A stretch of DNA of 64,000 nucleotides from Chondromyces crocatus (GTDB lineage Bacteria > Myxococcota_A > Polyangia > Polyangiales > Polyangiaceae). A program made the position numbers and the translations under genes. The stretch is taken from positions 7,022,525 through 7,086,524 of the forward strand of contig NZ_CP012159.1 of assembly GCF_001189295.1 (NCBI RefSeq), written 5' to 3'. Under the pieces are notes generated by a model that saw only the letters and a program-made list of their open reading frames with translations, was not told where the DNA came from and did no database searches. This document shows, one piece after another, positions 56,900 to 64,000 of this stretch (positions are counted from its first letter, which is position 1; every line of letters begins with the position of its first letter).

Positions 56900-58771
56900 A
56901 TGGACCTTCGCCCGGGTTTACGCGTCGATCGCTACACCTTGATCGAGCCCCTCGGCGCCGGAGGTCAAGGGGCCGTCTGGAAGGTCGCCGACCCCGTCGA
57001 GAACGCGGTCCGCGCACTCAAGCTGTTCTCTCTTCAGCAACTCGAAGGCCCCGACGCGGAGCGGGCGCGGCGTGAAGCGCGCGCCGTCGCGGACGCGTCG
57101 CATCCCTCCCTGGTCCCTTGTCGCGGGCTCTTCGAGCTCCCTTCCGAGCGCCTCGTCGGCCTGGTGTTCGACTTCGTGGCGGGACGCTCGCTCGCCGACG
57201 CAGCCCGGGATCCGCGCATGAGCCCCGAGCACCGCCGCGCCGCCCTCGTGCACCTCGCCGGAGTCCTCGCCCACGTCCACCAGATCGGCGTGGTGCACCG
57301 CGACCTGAAGCCGGCCAATCTCCTGATCACCGACACCTTCTGGCCTGCGCCCCACGACCCGTCTGGCCTGCGTCTGCTCGACTTCGGCATCGCCGCACGA
57401 GCAGGCAACCCCAGGCCGCTCACGGCCACCGGCGCCGTCATCGGCACCCTCGCGTACATGGCCCCCGAGCTGCTCGCCCCGAGCCGCTGGCGGATCCATG
57501 GCGGAGGTTTCCAGCGCGACCTGTTCGCCTTCGGCGTGCTCGCCTGGGAGCTTCTCCACGGCGTCCATCCCACCGGCCTCGACCCCAGCGCATCGAGCGC
57601 GGACTTCGTCGCCGTGTACCTCGCCGCCGACACACGACGGCACCCCTGGCCTCCCGCAGACGTGCCTGGCCCTCTCGGCGCCGCCCTCCGCGCCTGCCTC
57701 GAACTGGACGCGGCGCGTCGCCCACCGAACGGCGCCGCCTTGCTGACCCTGCTGACCGGTGGCCCCGCAGCCTACGCGCCCACCTCCTCGAACCACCCAC
57801 CGGCCACCCCGCCCACCGCGACGCATGCTGGGCCGAGGACCTCGCTCGATCCCTCCCACCACGCCAGGGCGTCGTCCCCCTCGCTGCCTGGGCCCCCGGC
57901 GAGCGTGCCCATCGCCTTCCGGAACGCCCCCGCCCCGGAGGATCCCCGGGCGACACGCACCACCCCCATGCCGTCTCCACCCTCCGGCGCGGGGTCTCCA
58001 GCCCTGTCGGGCCTACGCACGTCCTTGAGCGCGCACAGCGTCCCTCGCTCCTCCCTGCACAGCACCGCGCCGGAGACGCTCCCCTCCCGCGAGCCCTCGG
58101 CGCGCGCGTCCCTCTTGCTGACCCTGGGCATCGTCCTCGGCGCCCTCGGGACGGCGGCGGGTGTGTGGATGGTGCTCGGCCGTGCTCCCCGATCCGCCTC
58201 CACCACCGAAAGCGCACCACCTCCCGTGATGCCCCCCAGCGCGCCTGCAGCCGCGGATCCCGGCTCGCAGGCGCCAGCCCGGGCAGCTCTCCCGACCCCT
58301 TGCTGCAAGCCCTCCCCGCAGAGCTGCGTTTCCCCCGAACGCGCTTGCTCTGCAGGCCCTGGTTGCGAGGACAGCCAGCTCCCGGAGCACCCGTTCTTCC
58401 TCCGCCTCATCGGTGCGGCCGAGCGCCCTCCGGGGAGCACGAAATACACGATCGACATGGCCGAGATGCACCCCAGCGCCGAAGTCTGCGTCCGCCGTGT
58501 CGTCAGCGGGAACGAGGTCTGCGCCAGCTTCAGCGAGATCTCGGCCCCAGGTGGCGCCAGGAGCCGGCGGCTCCCCATCACCACGGCCGACGTCACGAAA
58601 AGCGGCCTCGAGATCCGGATCAGGGAAGGCGAGCAGCTCCTCGCCCAGGGCCGCAACGCCAGCAACCACGGCGGCGTGACCAGCGCCATCCTGTGCCAGG
58701 GCATGCTCCTTTACGTCGGCCCACGCGACCAGGCGTCCGTACGCCTCGGCATCGATCTCGATCCCCTCTGA
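56900..58771 (+). CDS. Transmembrane Ser/Thr protein kinase
   Basis: This 623-residue Hanks-type kinase has P-loop GAGGQGAV, Lys41, HRDLKPAN (133-140), DFG (161-163) and APE (188-190), so the domain should be active. A ~130-residue Pro/Ser-rich linker with many basic residues follows. One transmembrane helix (~403-427) and a ~190-residue exterior domain complete it. The exterior part has a Cys-rich start (CCKPSPQSCVSPERACSAGPGCE) and a compact beta-rich region (HPFFLRLIGAAERPPGSTKYTIDM... EVCVRRVVSGNEVCASF). The next gene, 43 bp downstream, encodes an FHA-domain activator that could recognise its phosphothreonine products; that link is an inference from proximity. Confidence 0.92.
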   Translation: MDLRPGLRVDRYTLIEPLGAGGQGAVWKVADPVENAVRALKLFSLQQLEGPDAERARREARAVADASHPSLVPCRGLFELPSERLVGLVFDFVAGRSLADAARDPRMSPEHRRAALVHLAGVLAHVHQIGVVHRDLKPANLLITDTFWPAPHDPSGLRLLDFGIAARAGNPRPLTATGAVIGTLAYMAPELLAPSRWRIHGGGFQRDLFAFGVLAWELLHGVHPTGLDPSASSADFVAVYLAADTRRHPWPPADVPGPLGAALRACLELDAARRPPNGAALLTLLTGGPAAYAPTSSNHPPATPPTATHAGPRTSLDPSHHARASSPSLPGPPASVPIAFRNAPAPEDPRATRTTPMPSPPSGAGSPALSGLRTSLSAHSVPRSSLHSTAPETLPSREPSARASLLLTLGIVLGALGTAAGVWMVLGRAPRSASTTESAPPPVMPPSAPAAADPGSQAPARAALPTPCCKPSPQSCVSPERACSAGPGCEDSQLPEHPFFLRLIGAAERPPGSTKYTIDMAEMHPSAEVCVRRVVSGNEVCASFSEISAPGGARSRRLPITTADVTKSGLEIRIREGEQLLAQGRNASNHGGVTSAILCQGMLLYVGPRDQASVRLGIDLDPL

Positions 58772-58814
58772 GCCGCGCGATCCGCCGAGCCCTCCTGCAC
58801 CCCCCGAGGACACC

Positions 58815-60095
58815 ATGCCCACCCGCCCCCGCGACATCACCACCGAAGAGCATCGCCCCCCGGACCTCGCGCCTCCGAAGCCGGTACGCCCTGCCTTCCT
58901 CGCCGCCTTCCCCACCCAGGTCTTCGTCCCTCTTCCCCGCACCGCCACCGCCGTGGGCCGCTCCTGGCTCGCCGACGCCGGCATCACGGACAGCAAGGTC
59001 TCCACCGAACACCTCCGCCTCACCCGCGCTGGCGGCAAGCTCCAGATCGAGGACCTCACCTCGCGCAACGGCACCTGGCTCAACGGCATCAAGCTCACCC
59101 CGCGCGAGCCCGTCCCCGTCGAGGACGGCGCCATTCTCCGTCTCGGTGGCACCCTCTTCGTGTACCGCGAAGCCTATGCCGGCCCCGACAAGCCCGCCCC
59201 GCCCCTCGGTGCCCTCGTCGGTCCGTGGGGCCTCGACACCGTGCACGAAGCGCTCCGCGATCTGGAAGGCAGCGTCCCCTGGAACGTCCTCGTCGAGGGG
59301 GAAAGCGGCGCCGGAAAAGAGCTGCTCTCCCGCCACATCGCCACCGTGTACGGCCGCAGCCGCAAGCCGTTCGCCAGCGTCAACGTCGCCGGCGTGTCCC
59401 CGAGCCTCTTCGAAGGCCAGCTCTTCGGCTGGACCCGCGGCGCCTACACCGGCAGCGTCGAAGCGAGCCCGGGCATCCTCGGCGCCCACGCGGGAGGCAC
59501 CGTGTTCCTCGACGAGCTGGGCGAGCTTCCCCTCGAACTCCAGCCCAAGCTCCTCCGGTTCCTGGACAACCACGAAGTGCAGCCCGTCGGCGCACCGCGC
59601 ACCCAGAAGCTCGACCTGCTCGTCATCGCCGCCACCAACCGGGAGCTCCAGGAAGAGGTCACGCACGGCAGGTTCCGCCTCGACATGCTGGCCAGGTTCC
59701 GCACCCGCCTCACCCTCCCCCCTCTGCGCGAGCGCCAGGAGGACCTCTACGCCATCGCCAAGGCCTGCTGGAACTCGTCCCCCTCCACCCCTCCCATCGA
59801 CCGCGCCGTCATCGACGTCGAAGCCATCGAGCGCCTCATGCTCCACGACTGGCCCGACAACGTGCGGGGACTCGAGCGCATCATCGCGTTCGCGCAGCGG
59901 CGCAACGAACTCTCCATGTCGCTCGTGTCCCAGCAGCTCGGCCCGTTGCCGGAGGGCGCCGCGGTCACGCTCACCCGCGAGGCGGTCCTCGCCGCACTCG
60001 CCCGCTGTGGTGAGAACAAGTCCAACGCCGCAAAGCTCCTCGGCGTCTCCCGCGGCAAGCTGCTCCACTGGCTCAAGAGAAACACCCGCGCTTAG
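58815..60095 (+). CDS. FHA-domain sigma54-dependent activator
   Basis: The 426-residue protein joins an FHA phosphothreonine-binding domain (~35-117, with VGRS, VSTEH and SRNGTWLNG) to an AAA+ sigma54-activator domain (~140-370). The latter has Walker A GESGAGKE (162-169), Walker B FLDELGE (231-237) and a C-terminal Fis-like HTH (NKSNAAKLLGVSRGKLLHWL). There is no receiver domain, so activation would come through a phosphorylated partner rather than a histidine kinase. The sigma54-contact loop reads GAYTGS, not GAFTGA. GAGGA precedes the ATG. Together with the kinase upstream it forms an STK-to-transcription module; its targets are not known. Confidence 0.9.
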   Translation: MPTRPRDITTEEHRPPDLAPPKPVRPAFLAAFPTQVFVPLPRTATAVGRSWLADAGITDSKVSTEHLRLTRAGGKLQIEDLTSRNGTWLNGIKLTPREPVPVEDGAILRLGGTLFVYREAYAGPDKPAPPLGALVGPWGLDTVHEALRDLEGSVPWNVLVEGESGAGKELLSRHIATVYGRSRKPFASVNVAGVSPSLFEGQLFGWTRGAYTGSVEASPGILGAHAGGTVFLDELGELPLELQPKLLRFLDNHEVQPVGAPRTQKLDLLVIAATNRELQEEVTHGRFRLDMLARFRTRLTLPPLRERQEDLYAIAKACWNSSPSTPPIDRAVIDVEAIERLMLHDWPDNVRGLERIIAFAQRRNELSMSLVSQQLGPLPEGAAVTLTREAVLAALARCGENKSNAAKLLGVSRGKLLHWLKRNTRA

Positions 60096-60271
60096 GAGCA
60101 TCCAGACTCCGCTCGCAGCCCCCCGTCGCTTCCCTCTCTCGCCCCTCATTCACACGGCAGGGGCACGCGCCCCCGCCGCCCCGCGATCCACTCGAAAAAT
60201 CTGGCATGTCTCGCCGCTTCGGGCCTGACCTCATGGCATCCGGAAGCGGGCGGAGTGCACGGCCGTGTGCA

Positions 60272-61246
60272 TCAGAACTCGTAATCCCCGCCGCGCGCCT
60301 CGAACCGCTGCGGAAGGAACCCCACCTGCGACCACGCCTGTTCGAGCCCCACGTCGAGAATCGGCTTGCTGTAACGGTGCTGGCCCGTGATGTCGTCGAA
60401 GAACCGCCCCGCCGGGTCCACCATGGCGTAGCTCCCCGTGATCGCCTCGTGATCCTCCGGCACCAGCACCATCCCCTGCCCTTCCAAGTGCCGATGTCGC
60501 TTCACGAAGGCCGCGAACGCCTCCTTCGAACACACCAGCGGCTCGATGCGCCCGCTGTTCTGCCCCTCGACCGGCAATGCCTGCAGGATCTTCCACCGCT
60601 CGGGCCTCAAAGCGAGCAGCAACTCCGACATCTTCTCCCCCGCATTCAGCGTCGTCACCACCGTGTTCACCTTGATCCGCATCCCCAGCGCACGCGCATT
60701 CCCCACCACCTCGACGTAGCGCTCGGTCGCCATGGCCGCGCCCTTCACCGCACGCCCCAGCAGCGCATGAGTCTTCTCCGACGCACTGTCGATGCTCAGC
60801 GTGAGCCAGTCGAGCTTGCCCTGCAGACGCCCCAGGTACTCCGGCGTGAGCCGGGATCCGTTGGTGACCAGCATCGTCACCGCCCCAGCGCGCTTCGCCA
60901 CCTCCATCAGCTCCACGAGCCAGGGGCACAGCGTCGGCTCCCCTCCCGCGAAGGTGATCTTCTCGAACCGCCGCGCCAGCGTCGCCACGACCGCGATCGC
61001 ATCATCCTGCAACAGGTGCCCCTTCGGCAGCAGACCCGCCCCCATGTCGTCGAACGTCGCGAAGCAGAACGTGCAGCGCATGTTGCACGGCTTCCACAGG
61101 TGATAGTTCACCGAGCGCGGCAACGGATGCACCCTTCCTCCCTCGCTCCCACGACCGAGCAGCACCATCTCGTGCTCCACATCCAGCCCGTCCCACCCCG
61201 TACTCGGCATCATCTGCAGCAGCGCTCTCCCCTTCGACTTCGTCAT
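60272..61246 (-). CDS. Viperin-family radical SAM protein (prokaryotic viperin, candidate ddhNTP synthase)
   Basis: This 324-residue protein matches viperin end to end. The radical SAM motif is in SVNYHLWKPCNMRCTFCF (C54, C58, C61), with viperin's SVNYH start. Next come FAGGEP (99-104) and NTVVTTLN, then RPERWKILQALPVEGQN, which parallels viperin's RWKxxQ...EGEN. The C-terminal signature GSYAMVDPAGRFFD... PILDVG... VGF... RGGDYEF corresponds to viperin's SYxxxDxxxRF... SILDVGxxxA... GF... RGGxYxW. Animal viperin makes ddhCTP, a chain-terminating nucleotide; bacterial homologues make ddh-nucleotides that block phage transcription. Activity here is inferred. The ATG at 61246 has GGGAGG 7 nt upstream. 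It has no N-terminal amphipathic helix, so it is presumably cytosolic. Confidence 0.93.
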   Translation of the reverse strand: MTKSKGRALLQMMPSTGWDGLDVEHEMVLLGRGSEGGRVHPLPRSVNYHLWKPCNMRCTFCFATFDDMGAGLLPKGHLLQDDAIAVVATLARRFEKITFAGGEPTLCPWLVELMEVAKRAGAVTMLVTNGSRLTPEYLGRLQGKLDWLTLSIDSASEKTHALLGRAVKGAAMATERYVEVVGNARALGMRIKVNTVVTTLNAGEKMSELLLALRPERWKILQALPVEGQNSGRIEPLVCSKEAFAAFVKRHRHLEGQGMVLVPEDHEAITGSYAMVDPAGRFFDDITGQHRYSKPILDVGLEQAWSQVGFLPQRFEARGGDYEF

Positions 61247-61704
61247 GACCACGCCTCCCTTCTGACCTCCCCATCAGCAGGGACCGTGCCTGGAGCAGCG
61301 CCCTCAGCATCCACCGAGAAACAGAGGCCTTTTCAACCATCGGCTCCCTTCGCCACAGCCAGCCGCCCCTGATCGCGATCAGTCCTCCCCCCTCCTGCAC
61401 TGCTCACGATCACGCCCGATCGCGCTGCGGAGAGCGCTCCATCGACCGACACCGGAACCGACACCGAGGACACACCTCGCCCGACCCCTGCCGACCGACG
61501 GCCCCTTTCCACATGGACTGACCGCCGATCTTTGCGTTATCACGCGGAAACGACGAACCCGGCCTCGCGTACTCGCGTGGAGGCCAGCCCCCTTCACTCC
61601 AGAACGGCCGGCATCCTGCAAAGCGACGCCAGCGACGCCCCCCTCGACCCCTCTCGATGTCCAGGCAACGCCGGACGACGCCACCCGATTCCAAGGACTT
61701 CGAC
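61247..61704. other. Divergent region between viperin and catB
   Basis: This 458-bp gap must hold promoters for both genes. It contains a perfect palindrome (61369-61382), the repeated phrase CCGACACCG near 61445-61462, and a lower-GC stretch (TTTGCGTTATCACG near 61532). No confident promoter was found. Confidence 0.5.
61369..61382. promoter_or_regulatory. Perfect palindrome upstream of viperin gene
   Basis: CTGATCGCGATCAG reads identically on both strands and lies ~123 bp before the viperin ATG. It could be an operator for a repressor controlling the viperin gene or catB. Confidence 0.4.
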
Positions 61705-62361
61705 GTGAACTCCACGAACTTCTTCGAAAGCCCGTTCCGAGGCAAGCTGCTCTCCGAGCAGGTCAAGAACCCCAACATCCTCGTCGGCCGGTACAGCTAT
61801 TACTCCGGCTATTACCATGGCCACTCCTTCGACGATTGCGCTCGCTATCTCTTCCCCGACCGCAATGACGTCGACAAGCTCATCATCGGCAGCTTCTGCT
61901 CCATCGGATCCGGCGTCGCGTTCATCATGGCCGGCAACCAGGGCCACCGCAGCGACTGGGTGTCGACCTTCCCGTTCTTCTACATGAGCGAGGTCCCCTC
62001 CTTCGCCGGTTCGATCGACGGCTTCAAAGGCGCCGGTGACACCGTCGTCGGCCACGACGTCTGGATCGGCTCCGAGGCCATGATCATGGCCGGCGTCCGC
62101 ATCGGCCACGGCGCCCTCATCGGCAGCCGCGCCCTGGTCACCCGCGACGTCGAGCCGTACACCGTCGTCGGTGGGAACCCTGCCAAGCCCATCCGCAAGC
62201 GCTTCTCCGACGAGCACATCGCCCTGCTCCTCGAGATGGCCTGGTGGGACTGGTCCGACGACCAGCTCCACGGCGCCATGAAGCTCCTCTGCGCAGGCGA
62301 CATCCCCGCCCTCCACGCCCACTGGCGAGCGCACGTGGCCAGCGCCCCCAAGGCGCCCTGA
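61705..62361 (+). CDS. catB: Type B chloramphenicol acetyltransferase (xenobiotic acetyltransferase)
   Basis: CatB enzymes are left-handed beta-helix trimers that acetylate chloramphenicol using acetyl-CoA. The 218-residue product matches the family closely: [20 protein letters not shown] at the N-terminus, [20 protein letters not shown], and the catalytic His81 in [28 protein letters not shown] (hexapeptide repeats) and [20 protein letters not shown] complete it. The GTG at 61705 with AAGGA 7 nt upstream gives the normal ~210-218 length; an ATG 16 codons upstream would add unlikely residues. It is divergent from the viperin gene. It probably confers resistance to chloramphenicol-like acceptors, although the native substrate in a soil bacterium may differ. 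Confidence 0.95.
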   Translation: MNSTNFFESPFRGKLLSEQVKNPNILVGRYSYYSGYYHGHSFDDCARYLFPDRNDVDKLIIGSFCSIGSGVAFIMAGNQGHRSDWVSTFPFFYMSEVPSFAGSIDGFKGAGDTVVGHDVWIGSEAMIMAGVRIGHGALIGSRALVTRDVEPYTVVGGNPAKPIRKRFSDEHIALLLEMAWWDWSDDQLHGAMKLLCAGDIPALHAHWRAHVASAPKAP

Positions 62362-62409
62362 CCTGCCACGGCGCCAGCCAAGGCGCCCTGACCTGCCACG
62401 GCGCCAGCC
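62350..62409. repeat. Direct 30-bp duplication over the catB stop codon
   Basis: Two exact copies of a 30-bp unit beginning AAGGCGCCCTGACCTGCC lie end to end (62350-62379, 62380-62409). The first copy contains the catB stop, so only the first stop is used. Confidence 0.92.
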
Positions 62410-62512
62410 AGTGCCGCCATTGGCGAGCACGACGACCCCGGGGTATAGGTCTCGCGCTCGACGCTCGAGCGATTCGACGTCAGCGCATCCACATCTCCCG
62501 GGAGACTGGCTC

Positions 62513-63106
62513 ATGTCGCAGCAAACCGTTTACCTCTTCGTCTTCGACACCCTCGCCGACTGGGAGGCCGGGTTCGCCATTGCGCACATCAATCAACCCG
62601 AGCACCAGAAGAACCCGGGCCGCTACCAGATCCGCACCGTGGGCCTCACCCGCGATCCCGTTCGCAGCCTCGGCGGCGTGACCATCGTCCCCGACCTCGG
62701 CCTCGCCGACCTGCGCTCCGAAGGCACCGCCCTGCTGATCCTTCCTGGCGGCACGGTCTGGGACGCCGAAGGCATCCCCGCAGCCACGGACAAGGCCCGC
62801 GAGCTCCTGGCCGCCGGCGTCCCCGTCGCCGCCATCTGTGGCGCCACCGCCGGCCTCGCCCGCGCCGGCCTCCTCGACGACCGCGCCCACACCAGCAACG
62901 CCCGCGACTACCTCGAAGCCACGGACTACAAGGGCGCCGCCCACTACCGCGACACCCTCGCCGTCACCGATCGCGACGTCATCACGGCCTCCGGCCTCGG
63001 CGCCCTGGAGTTCGCCCGCGAGATCTTCCGCCTCCTCGACGTCTACCCGGAGCCGATGCTCGACGCCTGGTACGGCCTCTTCAAGGGCCAGCCCCAGCCC
63101 ACCTGA
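62513..63106 (+). CDS. DJ-1/PfpI family protein (class I glutamine amidotransferase-like)
   Basis: The 197-residue product belongs to the DJ-1/PfpI superfamily. The nucleophile elbow is visible as AICGATAGLARAGLL with Cys around 106, and the acidic residue near the N-terminus (DTLADWEAGF) matches the Glu/Asp that activates it. Many members are chaperones, glyoxalases or amidases; the closest style here is the YoaZ/ThiJ-like subgroup. GGGAG lies about 10 nt before the ATG. It follows catB by 151 bp on the same strand and could share its transcript. Confidence 0.88.
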   Translation: MSQQTVYLFVFDTLADWEAGFAIAHINQPEHQKNPGRYQIRTVGLTRDPVRSLGGVTIVPDLGLADLRSEGTALLILPGGTVWDAEGIPAATDKARELLAAGVPVAAICGATAGLARAGLLDDRAHTSNARDYLEATDYKGAAHYRDTLAVTDRDVITASGLGALEFAREIFRLLDVYPEPMLDAWYGLFKGQPQPT

Positions 63107-63163
63107 AGACCGCCGCTTCTCTTCTGCCGGGCCGCTCTCCGCCAGCGCTCCCTGCTCGCTCCC

Positions 63164-63895
63164 TCACCGCTTCTTCGCAGCATCCGTCGCCCGCTGCGCC
63201 TTCCAGAGCGGCGCATAGTCGTACGTCGGATAGAACTCGGTCCTGAACGCCCCCCACGCTCCCCGCTCGATCGCCAGGTTCACCGCGCGCAGCTTGTCCG
63301 GCGGCACCCGCAGCGTCACCACCTGCCCGATCCCCATCATCACGTACCAGGACACCACCTCCGTCCCCTCCGGCGGAAAGCTGTGGCGGAACCCCGAGCG
63401 GTCCAGGTGCGCGTTGATCTGATCGAGCGTCTTCGTCTGATCGTGTCGCAGAAAGATGGTCAGCAGGATGGCGTCCGACGGCATCTCGACGCTCGGACCC
63501 ATGCTCGCCGCCCGCCCGATCCCGCCGGCCCCTGCGGCCGCGCTGGGCGCCCCCACCCCTCCGCCCGCCGGACTCCCTTCCCCCGCTGCCCCCGCTGCCC
63601 CCGCTGCCCCCGCTGCCCCCGCTGCCCCCGCCGTCCCCGCCGCCCCTTCCGCGCCCTCCACGACGCCAGCCCCAGCGGTGCCCCCCCGCGCGACCGCGCC
63701 CCCCGCTGACCCCCCAGCGCCGCGCTCCGTGGCCCCCCGCTCCCCGCCCTTCGCTCCGTTCTGGCGCTCGAGCGACGCGGGCGTGTCCGGCGCAACCGGC
63801 ACCATCTCGGGCGCCACGGGAGGAAGGGCACAGCCCCACAGCACGAGGGCCACCGCGGAGCGGAACGGAAGAGCGCTCTTCATGGCCCTGACCAT
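63164..63895 (-). CDS. Low-complexity lipoprotein with C-terminal globular domain
   Basis: The ~243-residue product has a signal with lipobox LVLWGC. A long Gly/Ala/Glu-rich low-complexity segment (~45-135) follows, including a run of AGA-type triplets. A ~90-residue folded domain completes it (PSDAILLTIFLRHDQTKTLDQINAHLDRSGF... VVTLRVPPDKLRAVNLAIERGAWG). No family is recognised for that domain. ATG 63895 is chosen because GGGAGG lies ~5 nt upstream; the ATG at 63883 is an alternative. Convergent with the DJ-1 gene. Confidence 0.7.
   Translation of the reverse strand: MVRAMKSALPFRSAVALVLWGCALPPVAPEMVPVAPDTPASLERQNGAKGGERGATERGAGGSAGGAVARGGTAGAGVVEGAEGAAGTAGAAGAAGAAGAAGAAGEGSPAGGGVGAPSAAAGAGGIGRAASMGPSVEMPSDAILLTIFLRHDQTKTLDQINAHLDRSGFRHSFPPEGTEVVSWYVMMGIGQVVTLRVPPDKLRAVNLAIERGAWGAFRTEFYPTYDYAPLWKAQRATDAAKKR
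63585..63629. repeat. Five 9-bp tandem repeats in lipoprotein gene
   Basis: GCTGCCCCC is repeated five times on the plus strand, encoding the Gly-Ala-Ala run of the minus-strand lipoprotein. Slippage would keep the frame. Confidence 0.9.
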
Positions 63896-64000
63896 CGTTC
63901 CCTCCCGGTCCCTGCGCAATGGCCCTCGTCCCCTCCATTCCGTCTCGTGCGGTATCCGCGCCGGTTCCGACCCAGCGGCGCTCGCCAGGACGAACGCAGC
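63896..64000. other. Right-edge region
   Basis: The last ~105 bp hold the ribosome binding site of the minus-strand lipoprotein and presumably its promoter; no further gene can be supported before the window ends. Confidence 0.5.

Noticed and set aside
60160-60173. Terminator hairpin GGGGC-ACGC-GCCCC between FHA activator and viperin genes
   Set aside because: Only a five-base stem without a T-tract; too weak to list.

Overview
The window is very GC-rich DNA with strong G/C at third codon positions, so most genes have long spurious open frames on the other strand. The gene content suggests a myxobacterium of the Sorangium/Polyangium type. Pointers are many proline- and alanine-rich lipoproteins, PEGA-domain proteins, eukaryote-like Ser/Thr kinases, an FHA-type sigma54 activator, an ADYC-type lipoprotein and PilA-like pilins beside a PilR-like regulator. 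This placement is inferred from gene content; no rRNA or tRNA gene was seen.

Layout. 1-2.1 kb: the end of dihydroorotase overlaps rimO. 2.2-8 kb: a lipoprotein, a PilR-like sigma54 activator, three PilA-like prepilins, one degenerate prepilin-like protein and a TPR-like anchored protein, with strong stem-loops between pilin genes. 8-13.2 kb, minus strand: a PEGA-domain protein and a large phosphodiester-glycosidase-like envelope protein. 13.3-15.9 kb: gatC-gatA and a GNAT acetyltransferase, followed by 17 head-to-tail copies of a 32-bp repeat. 16.5-23.1 kb: a lipoprotein, then an SDR epimerase, an acyltransferase, truB and a CNNM/CorC-type membrane protein. 23.3-31.2 kb, minus strand: an anchored hypothetical protein, a PilZ protein, tex-trpG/pabA, and nagZ-hutI-Nudix. 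31.6-36.6 kb: a kinase/STAND/PEGA/FGE fusion protein and an ADYC-type lipoprotein. 36.7-43.5 kb: an EamA transporter, a TGS GTPase, a 1203-residue HEAT-like protein and a DUF574-type methyltransferase. 43.5-49.3 kb: a TonB-dependent receptor with a built-in TonB-like domain, its lipoprotein neighbour, a DUF2231 membrane protein and an alpha/beta hydrolase. 49.3-53.6 kb: a prolyl oligopeptidase, and a DNA alkylation repair pair (Ada-AlkA fusion plus Ogt). 53.7-60.1 kb: two surface lipoproteins, a Ser/Thr kinase and an FHA-sigma54 activator. 60.3-64 kb: a viperin homologue, a CatB-type chloramphenicol acetyltransferase, a DJ-1/PfpI protein and a low-complexity lipoprotein.

The strongest finding is the viperin-like radical SAM protein at 60272-61246. 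It carries both the radical SAM cluster motif and the C-terminal signature that separates viperins from other radical SAM enzymes, so it is a candidate antiviral enzyme making chain-terminating nucleotides. It is divergent from catB across a 458-bp gap holding a perfect 14-bp palindrome, and convergent with the kinase/FHA-activator pair. Next in interest are the kinase-nSTAND-PEGA-FGE fusion with its lipoprotein partner, the multi-pilin cluster and the 32-bp repeat array.
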